Source: Desulfovibrio sp. 86 (GTDB taxonomy: Bacteria > Desulfobacterota > Desulfovibrionia > Desulfovibrionales > Desulfovibrionaceae). Taken from it: a stretch of DNA of 64,000 nt. The stretch covers positions 2,930,001 to 2,994,000 of the forward strand of contig NZ_LR738849.1 of the NCBI RefSeq assembly GCF_902702915.1, read 5' to 3'. Each line of letters opens with the position of its first letter. The stretch's first letter is position 1. Position numbers and translations under genes: made by a program. Below, in pieces: positions 7,357-15,438 of the stretch. The notes beneath the pieces were generated by a model, which was not told where the DNA came from, did not search any database, and saw only the letters and a program-made list of their open reading frames with translations.

Positions 7357-9408
7357 TCAGGACAGATTGAGCCAGTAAGCCAGTTTTTTTCGCAAAGCCG
7401 CCAGATTGACGGGTTTGGCAATGTGGTCGTTCATGCCGGAGTGCATGATTTCGTCTACAGTTTCGGGCAGGGTCACGGCGGTCATGGCAATAATGGGCAG
7501 GGGTTTTTTGCCGATTTTCGCGTGGTTACGGATTTCCTTGGTGGCGCTCATGCCATCCATAACAGGCATATACACGTCCATAAGGACGGCGTCGTAGGAG
7601 CCAGCCAGAACCATGCGCACGGCTTCGCGTCCGTTCTGAGCCAGATCGTGCTCAATGTTGAGGTGGCGCAGCATGGCCTTGGCGATTTCCTGATTGATCT
7701 CATTGTCTTCCACCAGAAGTACCCTGAGATTTTGTGTGTTTTCCAGAGGCGGCACGTTGTGCGACTCATCGTCTGTCTGGCAAAAAATATTGCGGGCTGG
7801 CGCGCAGGGGATACACAGGTGGAACCGCGAACCGGTTCCGAGTTCGCTCTCACACCACAGGCTGCCCTTCATGAGCTCCGCTATGCGCTTGCAGATGGTC
7901 AAGCCAAGCCCTGTGCCTCCGAAGCGGCGGCTGATGCTGGAACTGGCCTGCGTATAGGGATCGAAAAGATGCTTCTGGTATTCGCGGCTGATGCCCATGC
8001 CAGTGTCAGATATCACAAAGTGCAGGCAATCGCTGCCCTTGTTTTGTTCCCTCGTGATCCGCAGCCCAACGCTGCCTCTGGCCGTAAACTTGACGGCGTT
8101 GCTCATGAGGTTGAGCAGCACCTGTTTGAGCCGCAAGCCATCGCCCCAGAGCTTGAGGGGGACATCTTCCGCCAGTTCGCAGTTGTACTCAAGCCCTTTT
8201 TGCTCCAGTGGAAAACGTATGGAGGTGTGCACAAAGTCCAGGACTTCCTCGACCATGAAATTGACGTTTTCCAGCACCATCTTGTTGGCCTCGATTTTTG
8301 AGAGATCGAGGATATCATTGATGATGGCGAGCAGATTGGTGGAAGAAGAGCGGATTTTGAGCAGGTATTCCTTGAGTTCTCCTGCGGGGGTGCTTTGCAG
8401 GGCCAGATGGGTCAGGCCAATGATGCCATTGAGCGGCGTGCGTATTTCGTGGCTCATGTGGGCCAGAAATTCGCTTTTGGCCTGAGAGGCTATGACGGCT
8501 GACTGCTTTTCATGTCTGGTGCGCAGAATGTCGGTGACGTCCGTGGCAATGGACAGGCGCACGAGTTTGTCGTTGTCCCATTTGATGACCTTGTCCACCA
8601 CCGAATAGGTGAGTTTGGACAGCTCGTTCTGGTAGGTCCACTGATAGGGTTCGCCCGTTTCGCGAATAATGCTGTTGGTGCAGTAGGGGCAGGGGCTGTC
8701 GCGCCCCATGAGTTTGCTGTAGCAAAAGTCGTTTTCCGGATCGTCCGAGTCGGGAAATTTTTCCTGCACGCTTTTGTTGGAAAACAGTATTTTATTGGTT
8801 TCCATGTCGATAATGCAGACAGGATTGGAAAAAGCATCCAGGATGTCGCGCAGTTGCCTGTGTTTTAACCGTAGCTGGCCGTAAAGGCGAAAATGCGTCA
8901 GCACCATGGCCAGGATGTTGCCCAGCAGGTGGCAGATGCTGGTTTCTTCCTGCATCCATTGCCGTTCGGAAGCGCGCCGGGCAAGGCAAAGACCGCCACA
9001 AAGCTGACCTTCGTGCAAAATGGGTATGCAGAATGCGGACTTGATCTGGCGGGCCTGAAAGTTTGTTTTTTGCGGCCCATCGGGCAGGTCTTCAACATCG
9101 GCGATGCAAATGCTTCTGTGTTCGCTGAAGGCTTGCAGTATGGGATTCATCTCATCAAGATCGGGCGGGAGCAGGTCGCAGGCCGTACTCTGCAGGGAGC
9201 TTGTCCAGATATAGGGCTCTGCCCACTGGCCGTTGACATGCTCTATGAGGAGCACCTGGCCGCAGTGCAGGGTTTCGCCAATGCTGGACAGGCTGGCCCG
9301 CAGGAAAGGTTCCTTGCGATCGTGCAGGAGCGCTGAACTGGAAATTTCCAGTGCCAGAATCAAAGGATTGGCAAAAGGGCCGTCAGAGGCCTTGAAAGGG
9401 ACTGACAT
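7357..9408 (-). CDS. hybrid sensor histidine kinase (GAF-PAS-HisKA-HATPase-REC)
   Basis: Read from the ATG at 9408 (TGGAG about 8 bp upstream) the protein has 683 residues and no membrane segment, so it senses a cytoplasmic signal. Order: a GAF-like domain (about 30-180), a PAS domain (about 190-305) with a cysteine cluster FCY...PCPYC, the H-box LAHMSHEIRTPLNG (phospho-acceptor His320), an HATPase domain with DTGMG and GGTGLGL, and a C-terminal receiver with phospho-acceptor Asp611 in LMDVYMP. An in-frame TTG at 9483 lies in the -35 box of a good promoter, so it is not the start. The output protein is not evident nearby. Confidence 0.9.
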   Translation of the reverse strand: MSVPFKASDGPFANPLILALEISSSALLHDRKEPFLRASLSSIGETLHCGQVLLIEHVNGQWAEPYIWTSSLQSTACDLLPPDLDEMNPILQAFSEHRSICIADVEDLPDGPQKTNFQARQIKSAFCIPILHEGQLCGGLCLARRASERQWMQEETSICHLLGNILAMVLTHFRLYGQLRLKHRQLRDILDAFSNPVCIIDMETNKILFSNKSVQEKFPDSDDPENDFCYSKLMGRDSPCPYCTNSIIRETGEPYQWTYQNELSKLTYSVVDKVIKWDNDKLVRLSIATDVTDILRTRHEKQSAVIASQAKSEFLAHMSHEIRTPLNGIIGLTHLALQSTPAGELKEYLLKIRSSSTNLLAIINDILDLSKIEANKMVLENVNFMVEEVLDFVHTSIRFPLEQKGLEYNCELAEDVPLKLWGDGLRLKQVLLNLMSNAVKFTARGSVGLRITREQNKGSDCLHFVISDTGMGISREYQKHLFDPYTQASSSISRRFGGTGLGLTICKRIAELMKGSLWCESELGTGSRFHLCIPCAPARNIFCQTDDESHNVPPLENTQNLRVLLVEDNEINQEIAKAMLRHLNIEHDLAQNGREAVRMVLAGSYDAVLMDVYMPVMDGMSATKEIRNHAKIGKKPLPIIAMTAVTLPETVDEIMHSGMNDHIAKPVNLAALRKKLAYWLNLS

Positions 9409-9453
9409 GCGGCGCGCTCCAAAAAGGTTAGCAAATTCTCGAGATAAGGAATC

Positions 9454-9483
9454 AGCATATCCACTTGGAGTAAGAAGTGTCAA
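9454..9483 (-). promoter_or_regulatory. sigma-70-type promoter for the hybrid kinase gene
   Basis: On the minus strand TTGACA (9483-9478) is followed after 18 bp by TATGCT (9459-9454). The -35 box is a perfect match and the -10 box matches four of six. It lies 46 bases before the chosen ATG. Confidence 0.55.
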
Positions 9484-9517
9484 TAAAAGAGGCTCTATGG
9501 ATCCCTTTTATTGAGGA

Positions 9518-11092
9518 TCAAATCCAAAGTAAATTTAAGAGTTGGAACAGTTCCTGGCGCTTTTTTTGGTCATGGTCCCGCAGATCTTCGAGCAGGTGGG
9601 TTGCTTCATCTTTAAGGTGCTGCAAATCTTCATCGTTTTTTATCACCATGTCGCAGGCAGCCATCTTGCGTTCCTCAGGCCATTGCCATGCCTCGAGCGC
9701 GGCCATTTTTTCCTGATCCCATGCTCTGGTTTTTGCCGTACGCGCGCCACGCAAGGGCAGGGGACAGGAGACGCCCACGGTCAGGGGCGGCGGAGAAAAC
9801 AGCTGTTGCCAGCCGCATTCGAAATACAGGGGAATTTCCGCAGCGGCCAGCGACGCTCCTGCCGCTTCCATACGCCGCCAGAAATCCTCCAGTGCCTGAC
9901 GGGTCAGGGCATGAACGACCTGTTCCACATCGCGGCGCAATACCGTGTCTTGCTGCATGGCGGCAAGAAGCGCCTTTCTGTTTACAGAGCCGTCCGCCTC
10001 CAGCAGGCCGCCTCCGTGCAGGCGTCCTATCCACTGGCTGCCAGCGCCGCCAGGGGCGTAGAGGTCTGCCACAATTGCATCGGCGCTGACAACGGGCACG
10101 CCCATTTGCCCCAGAAGGGCCGTGAGGGCGGATTTGCCGCTGCCGGGGTTGCCGGTAATGACCAGCCGCCGCATGCGCAGGTTGGCTTTCAGGGCCGCAT
10201 CGGGCATGTCTTGCGGCGGTGGGCAGGCAAAGCTCATGACTTCGTCACTGACAGGGTGAGTGAACGTCAGCCGCCATGCGTGCAACATCTGGCGCGGGGC
10301 CATAGCCTGTACAGCCTTGGGAGCGTAGAGTCTGTCGCCCAGCAAGGGGTACCCCAGATGGGCCATATGCACCCGTATCTGATGGGTGCGGCCGGTATGG
10401 ATGCGTACGGCCAGCAGTGAAACGCTGCCGTCTTCCGAATGCCAGAGCCGCCGCCATTCCGTATGGGCGTTTCTGCCGCCCCTGTTTTCCGGAACAACCG
10501 CCATTTTTATCTTGGCCGTGGGGTGACGCCCCACAGGTTCAAGGCATTGCCCGCTCAAAGGGGGAAGCCCGGCCACAAGGGCCAGGTATTCCTTGTGAAC
10601 CTGACGCTCGGCAAAAGCCTGACTGAGGCGGAGCCGATCGGTCTCGGTCAGGGCCACAACCAGCAGGCCGCTGGTATCCTTGTCCAGCCGGTGCACAATG
10701 CCAGGGCGTTGCCCTTCAATCTTACCAAGTTGAGGAAAACGTGCAAGCAGTCGTTGCACCAGCGTCTGTTCCGGACAGGAGGGGCAGGGGTGTACGGTGA
10801 GCCCCGCAGGTTTGTTGCAAACCACCAGGTGCTCGTCATGCCAGAGCACTTCCAGTTCTCCGTCTTCAGGCGCAAGCTGGCCCGATACTTCCGGCAGCTG
10901 GAACGCGACCACCTGCCCTGTTTTTACCTTGGCTGCCGGTTTGGTTTCGGCCTGGCCGTCCACAGTGCAGTGCCCGGACTGAATGGCTTTCTGCAAGGCC
11001 GCCCGCGACATGTCCGGTTGCGCGGCGCTCAGTATGCGGTCAAGCCTCTGGCCCGCCTGCGCGGCTGTGATTTCCAGTTGCAGGCGGTTCAC
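9518..11092 (-). CDS. coaE: fusion of RluA-family pseudouridine synthase and dephospho-CoA kinase
   Basis: This 524-residue protein joins two enzymes usually made separately. Residues 1-300 have an S4 RNA-binding domain and a pseudouridine synthase with the catalytic-Asp motif GIVHRLDKDTSGLL; this half would modify rRNA. From about residue 308, RRLVITGNPGSGKSALT is the Walker A of a dephospho-CoA kinase, followed by VVSADAIVADLY and a CoaE-like C-terminus; this half catalyses the last step of coenzyme A synthesis. The start is GTG overlapping the stop of the upstream lipoprotein gene by 4 bp. No frameshift or stop interrupts the junction. Confidence 0.9.
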   Translation of the reverse strand: MNRLQLEITAAQAGQRLDRILSAAQPDMSRAALQKAIQSGHCTVDGQAETKPAAKVKTGQVVAFQLPEVSGQLAPEDGELEVLWHDEHLVVCNKPAGLTVHPCPSCPEQTLVQRLLARFPQLGKIEGQRPGIVHRLDKDTSGLLVVALTETDRLRLSQAFAERQVHKEYLALVAGLPPLSGQCLEPVGRHPTAKIKMAVVPENRGGRNAHTEWRRLWHSEDGSVSLLAVRIHTGRTHQIRVHMAHLGYPLLGDRLYAPKAVQAMAPRQMLHAWRLTFTHPVSDEVMSFACPPPQDMPDAALKANLRMRRLVITGNPGSGKSALTALLGQMGVPVVSADAIVADLYAPGGAGSQWIGRLHGGGLLEADGSVNRKALLAAMQQDTVLRRDVEQVVHALTRQALEDFWRRMEAAGASLAAAEIPLYFECGWQQLFSPPPLTVGVSCPLPLRGARTAKTRAWDQEKMAALEAWQWPEERKMAACDMVIKNDEDLQHLKDEATHLLEDLRDHDQKKRQELFQLLNLLWI

Positions 11093-12504
11093 TGGAGGGT
11101 GTCCGCCGGAGTGGAAAGCGTGCGCAGCCTGTCCACAAAGGTTGTACCCCTGTAGAGGTTTTTCAGTTCGTCGCCGGGCGTGATGGATGTGACCACCGCC
11201 CGGCCAACAACAAAGCGGGCGTTATTGTCATTGCCTTCCACGGTGCGGACGCCCCAGACGTTATGAAAGATGGCAGGGCGGCCATTGTATTTGCCCACGT
11301 AGAGCATGATGTGCCCGCGCATGCCCACAAGGCTCAGGAAGGGCACGCCGTAGCGCATGATGGTTTCTTCTTTTTCCCTGGCCGTCATGCCCTCGAGGGA
11401 ATTGACGGATCCGACGCGGGCCTGACCAGCGGAGTTGCGCGGCAGCCAGAGGCCGAATGGCGTGAACAGGTCGCGGGTGAGGGCAGAGCAGTCCCTTTCG
11501 CCAAACATGCCCCCCCAGCCGTAGCGCTGGCCCATCATGACGTTGCCCACGGCGGCCACGTTGTCCGGCGTCAGGGGCAGGGGACGCGCCACAACGTCTG
11601 CGGAAGAAACGGTAACCGGCGCTGTACTGGCCATGCCATTGGCATCCTTGACCGGAGCCAGCAGGGTTACCGGAGGCGCGTCGGCCTTGCCGGCAACCAC
11701 CGAGCCCTCGGCGGCGGCGCCGGCGAGCATGGGCAGGATGGCCCCGATGCTGACGCTCAGCTGTGCCGGGGCCGAAGCGCCATACTGGTTGGGCTGACCG
11801 GCAAGGGGCACGTTGTCGCGCACAATGGCCGCAAACGAGGCGTTGCGGTACAGGGCGGCGAAACTGCTGTCCACAAGGGCCAGGTCTTCGGCATCAACCC
11901 ATCCGCCCGCAATGGGACATTCCACAAAATGCCATCTGCCGTCGCTGGAGGTGTGGGCAATAAGTACGGGCGTTCCCATGGGCAGCAAGGAATACTGAAA
12001 ATAATCAAAAGGATTGGCGCGTGGATCCGGCGTGGGCTCAGAAAAGCGCGTCAGGTGCGTGGGCATTTCCCTGAGGTCCGTATTGCGCACCGTAATGGCG
12101 GCCTGCGCCCGCGAAGGAAAATTCTTGAGGTTGGCGTTGCGGGCCATGGCGTCCCATTCCACCTGCGTCCAGCGCTCGCTGCCCTGCTTGTAGCCTCTGG
12201 CCTTGCCAAAAACGGCGGCCACGTCGCGCTTGCGCATGGATGTTTTGCGCATCTCCCAGGGGCCAAAGAAAATGCGGTCAAAACGGGCTACCTGACGGCT
12301 CTGTTCATCCTGGGAAATGAGCCGTTTATTCTGCCCGGAATTTTTTGCGTACACGTCAAGATTCTGCGGGAACTGGCGCAGATCGGCGATGGTGCCCATC
12401 CATGAGGGGGCTGTGCCGTCACGGGGAGGGACGTTCTTGCCGCCACATGCGGCTGTCAGAAGCAGAAGAAATGCAAGACAAAGCAGACGAAGGCGGGAAA
12501 ACAT
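11089..12504 (-). CDS. NlpC/P60-family cell-wall hydrolase lipoprotein with SH3-type domains
   Basis: The 471-residue product begins with a lipoprotein signal peptide ending in the lipobox LTAAC (Cys20), so it should be anchored to a membrane. The middle (about 150-260) fits bacterial SH3 modules. The C-terminal NlpC/P60 domain has the catalytic-Cys region YGWGGMFGERDCSAL (about 345) and the His region GMRGHIMLYVG (about 410). Such enzymes cut peptide bonds in peptidoglycan stem peptides. A GGAGGG site lies 6 bp before the ATG. It is the first gene of a two-gene unit with the RluA-CoaE fusion. Confidence 0.88.
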   Translation of the reverse strand: MFSRLRLLCLAFLLLLTAACGGKNVPPRDGTAPSWMGTIADLRQFPQNLDVYAKNSGQNKRLISQDEQSRQVARFDRIFFGPWEMRKTSMRKRDVAAVFGKARGYKQGSERWTQVEWDAMARNANLKNFPSRAQAAITVRNTDLREMPTHLTRFSEPTPDPRANPFDYFQYSLLPMGTPVLIAHTSSDGRWHFVECPIAGGWVDAEDLALVDSSFAALYRNASFAAIVRDNVPLAGQPNQYGASAPAQLSVSIGAILPMLAGAAAEGSVVAGKADAPPVTLLAPVKDANGMASTAPVTVSSADVVARPLPLTPDNVAAVGNVMMGQRYGWGGMFGERDCSALTRDLFTPFGLWLPRNSAGQARVGSVNSLEGMTAREKEETIMRYGVPFLSLVGMRGHIMLYVGKYNGRPAIFHNVWGVRTVEGNDNNARFVVGRAVVTSITPGDELKNLYRGTTFVDRLRTLSTPADTLQ

Positions 12505-12607
12505 GGAGAGCCCTCCGGACGAAATTTGCCGGGAACATCCGGTCTTTTTTCACACTAACACTTCAACTATGTAATCAGCAACGCATTCTTTTTAGCTGCC
12601 CGCCGTA

Positions 12608-12636
12608 TTGACATTACTTCATTACCTTCTTACAAG
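12608..12636 (+). promoter_or_regulatory. promoter of tRNA-Glu
   Basis: TTGACA (12608-12613) and TACAAG (12631-12636) are separated by exactly 17 bp. The tRNA begins 10 bases after the -10 box, so transcription would start only a few bases before the mature 5' end. Confidence 0.7.
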
Positions 12637-12645
12637 AGTCTCGCT

Positions 12646-12721
12646 GTCACCATCGTCTATCCGGTTAGGACGGCGGCCTCTCAAGCCGCTAAGACGGGTT
12701 CAAATCCCGTTGGTGACGCCA
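12646..12721 (+). tRNA. tRNA-Glu (anticodon CUC)
   Basis: A complete 76-base cloverleaf. The acceptor stem GTCACCA pairs with TGGTGAC; the anticodon stem GCGGC / GCCGC closes the loop CTCTCAA with anticodon CTC at 12680-12682; the T arm is ACGGG-TTCAAAT-CCCGT; CCA is encoded. This decodes GAG. It has its own promoter and terminator and stands alone. Confidence 0.95.
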
Positions 12722-12728
12722 AATTACT

Positions 12729-12763
12729 AAGGCACTTACAGTTTTTGCTGTAAGTGCCTTTTA
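12729..12763 (+). terminator. intrinsic terminator of tRNA-Glu
   Basis: A perfect 13-bp stem (AAGGCACTTACAG, 12729-12741, with CTGTAAGTGCCTT, 12748-12760) and a six-base loop are followed by T residues. It begins 8 bases after the tRNA. Confidence 0.85.
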
Positions 12764-12902
12764 TGTTTCAGCCTGTTTCCAACTTTATTACGCTTCACAA
12801 ACGAAATTGCCTAAACATGCCGGGCGCATTTGCGTACCACGCCACTGATGGCATGCTTTTTTGAGGCATGGTCAAGGGTGCGCATGTCACGCTTTTGGCG
12901 GC

Positions 12903-12941
12903 TTGACGCAGGCATGGCTAATATGCGAATAATTAGTCGCA
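12903..12941 (+). promoter_or_regulatory. tetR promoter with palindromic operator
   Basis: A near-perfect 18-bp palindrome TGCGAATAATTAGTCGCA (12924-12941, one mismatched pair) lies 58 bases before the tetR start. It overlaps a plausible -10 (AATAAT) placed 18-19 bp after TTGACG (12903-12908). Position and symmetry suit autorepression by the TetR protein; this is inference. Confidence 0.5.
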
Positions 12942-12998
12942 TTATGTGGCACTGCCAGTAAGGGCATTTCATTCACAATATCAACACGGCACACCAAC

Positions 12999-13640
12999 AT
13001 GAATATTGACAGACACCCTCAGATCGCCTCGCGCAAAAAACCCCAGCAGACACGGTCAGCAGAACTGGTTACAGCCATTCTGCAAGCGGCGGCCCTGGTT
13101 CTGGCCGAGGAGGGCGTAACCCGGTTTACCACGGCGCGCGTTGCGGAAAAGGCTGGGGTCAGCGTTGGCTCCATATATCAGTACTTTCCCAATAAGGTGT
13201 CGATTCTTTTTCGCCTGCAGGTGGATGAGTGGATACAGACGACCAGGATGATGCAAAGCATATTGAAAGACGCCAGTGCACCGCCTCTGGAGCGCCTGCG
13301 CACGCTCGTGCACGCCTTTTTACAGTCTGAATGCGAGGAAGCGGAGATCCGCAGTGCGCTCAATGATGCGGCCCCCCTGTATCGCGACAGTCCTGAGGCG
13401 CGCATGGCACGTACAGAAGGCAGCGAGATGATTGATACCTTTATGGAGGGTGCACTGCCTGGAGCGCCCCTGGCGGCCCGAAAGCTTGCTGGGGATCTCA
13501 TATTTGCAACGCTCAAATCCATAGGCAACAGCTTTTCACTGGCCAAGCGGACAAAAGCGGAAATCACCGCGTATGCGGATGCAACGGCAGATATGTTTTG
13601 CGCCTACCTGAAAAGCATTGAAGGGCATTCACCCCTGTAA
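12999..13640 (+). CDS. TetR-family transcriptional regulator
   Basis: The 213-residue protein has the TetR N-terminal helix-turn-helix: RFTTARVAEKAGVSVGSIYQ followed by YFPNK, at about residues 41-66. The C-terminal ligand domain is of the kind found with efflux regulators. It faces the RND efflux operon (convergent, about 380 bp between stops), which makes that operon the likely target, although local repressors are more often divergent from the promoter they control. A palindrome in its own promoter suggests autoregulation. No clear ribosome site precedes the ATG at 12999. Confidence 0.88.
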   Translation: MNIDRHPQIASRKKPQQTRSAELVTAILQAAALVLAEEGVTRFTTARVAEKAGVSVGSIYQYFPNKVSILFRLQVDEWIQTTRMMQSILKDASAPPLERLRTLVHAFLQSECEEAEIRSALNDAAPLYRDSPEARMARTEGSEMIDTFMEGALPGAPLAARKLAGDLIFATLKSIGNSFSLAKRTKAEITAYADATADMFCAYLKSIEGHSPL

Positions 13641-14022
13641 GCGGGGCCGCACGGTACGGCTGCCCCGATTTCAGTACGCGGTCATTCCCTGACCTGCGTA
13701 ATCAAACGGCACCAGCCATAATGACAGATCAAAACGGCAACCTGACTGCTGATGACGCCTGGATTCCGGTGTCGTGGTCATGCCGGTTGCCGATCCATGT
13801 GAAAACGCCCGGCCGCATCGGGCAAACCCCAAGAAGACGAACGCCCACTTCGGGTCTGCCCGGTACAACCAGGCGTTTTTGCCCACCCGCGCCGGGGAGC
13901 GGCAGCACTGCCGATACAATTGGCTGTGGGATACGGACTCGCAGCGGTTTTGGCGCTGTTGCGTTGGCGCAAGCCATCCGAAGGTTTGCCCCACAGGGTT
14001 CACGGTGCTTCAAACTGCACCG
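13641..14022. other. convergent intergenic region, no supported gene
   Basis: These 382 bases separate the stops of tetR and the outer-membrane factor gene. Short overlapping frames exist on both strands, but none has a ribosome site or recognisable family. No clear terminator was found. It may hold decayed coding sequence. Confidence 0.4.
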
Positions 14023-15438
14023 TTACTCGGCAGAATGCTCTTGCCAGCCGCCGCCCAGGGCTTTGAAAACATCAACCCGCGCCGTGCCGACCTGCTGGTC
14101 TGCCAGCGCCACTTGCAGGCGCGCGTTGACAAGGGTGTCCTGAGCCACGAGTACGTCGAGGTAACTTATGGACCCGGCCCGATAGCGCTGCTCGGCCATA
14201 TGAAAGGCGTTTTCGGCATGCGCTTGCGCTTCGGCCAGGGCGTTGCGCTGGTTGACGGTCCCCGCATATCTGCTCAGGGATTGTTCCGATTCCTTGAGCG
14301 CAGTCAGCACCACGCCATCGAACCGCGCAAGCGACGCCGCGCTTTGCGCCTTGCTCTGGGCAATGCGGCTGCGTGCCTTGGTGATGTTGGGGAATGACCA
14401 GGTAATCAGGGGCCCCAATGAAAACGACCATGTATGATCGTCTTTCAAATAGTCGTTGCGCAGGTAGCTGAGCGAACCGCCGAGCGTGACGCGGGGATAG
14501 AGGTCGGCAACGGCAACCCCGATGCGAGCCGTGTCCGCAGCGAGCGTGCGCTCGGCCTGGCGTATGTCGGGACGCCTGCGCAGCATGGCAGTGCCGTCTC
14601 CCACAGGGATTGCGCCGCTCATCTTTGGGATTTTGCTGCAAATACGCGCGGCCTCAGGAGCCTGTGCGGGAGTGCGGCCCATCAGGGCGGCCAGCTCGAA
14701 CACGGCTGCGTCCTTTTGGGCCTGAAGCCGGGGCATGGCCGCTTCTGCCCGGGCCAGTGCGCCGCTTGACCGCTCCACGTCAAAGCGCGATGCGGAGCCG
14801 AGGCGTTCCTGATGCGAGACGATGTCCAGAGACTGCCGCGCAAGTTCGGTGGAGGAACGCGCCACTTCAAGGGACGCTCCATTGGCGCAGGCGTCCATGT
14901 AAGCACGTGTCGTCTCGGCCACTACCAGCACCCTGGCCGCGTCATACGCGGCGTCGGTGGCCTCGGCATCGCCTCGGGCCGCTTCCATGTCGCGGCGCAC
15001 ACGCCCGAAGAGGTCCAGCTCATAGGCGACGTCCAGCCCCCCAACGTAGTTCCACTGTACAGGCGCTTGCCCCTCGCCGCTCCACGTCGTCTGGTCGCGG
15101 CTGCGCTTGACGCCCCCCGCCAGCGTGGTCGCGGGCAACATCTGCCCGCGTGCTTCGCCGCTGATGGCCCGCGCCCGATCGAGGTTTGCCAGGGCAATGC
15201 GAAGATCGGTATTGGCCGCCAGAGCCTCATGCACTATGGCATCGAGAGCCTGATCGTCATACAGCCGCCACCAGTCCTCAGGCGGCGCAGCGGCATCCAC
15301 TTGCGGCGACTGGCTGACAAACGGCCCCATGGCCGTGTCTGGCAGCTTGGGGGCGTGATAGTCCGGGCCGCTGGCGCAGCCCGTAGTTGTTAAAAATAAA
15401 AGCAGAATCATGGGCCGTACTGTGTTGTTAAGACGCAC
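14023..15438 (-). CDS. outer-membrane efflux lipoprotein (OprM/NodT family)
   Basis: I place the start at GTG 15438: GGAGG lies 6 bp before it and the product then begins with a signal peptide ending in the lipobox TTTGC, as in OprM. The longer frame from 15492 would spoil the signal. The 471-residue protein has the paired efflux repeats of the TolC superfamily: PDYHAPKLPD, ALAANTDLRIALANLDRARA, DLYPRVTLGG and RYRAGSISYLDVL. It forms the trimeric outer-membrane channel of the tripartite pump. Its start overlaps the end of the pump gene by 11 bp; it is the last gene of the operon. Confidence 0.9.
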   Translation of the reverse strand: MRLNNTVRPMILLLFLTTTGCASGPDYHAPKLPDTAMGPFVSQSPQVDAAAPPEDWWRLYDDQALDAIVHEALAANTDLRIALANLDRARAISGEARGQMLPATTLAGGVKRSRDQTTWSGEGQAPVQWNYVGGLDVAYELDLFGRVRRDMEAARGDAEATDAAYDAARVLVVAETTRAYMDACANGASLEVARSSTELARQSLDIVSHQERLGSASRFDVERSSGALARAEAAMPRLQAQKDAAVFELAALMGRTPAQAPEAARICSKIPKMSGAIPVGDGTAMLRRRPDIRQAERTLAADTARIGVAVADLYPRVTLGGSLSYLRNDYLKDDHTWSFSLGPLITWSFPNITKARSRIAQSKAQSAASLARFDGVVLTALKESEQSLSRYAGTVNQRNALAEAQAHAENAFHMAEQRYRAGSISYLDVLVAQDTLVNARLQVALADQQVGTARVDVFKALGGGWQEHSAE

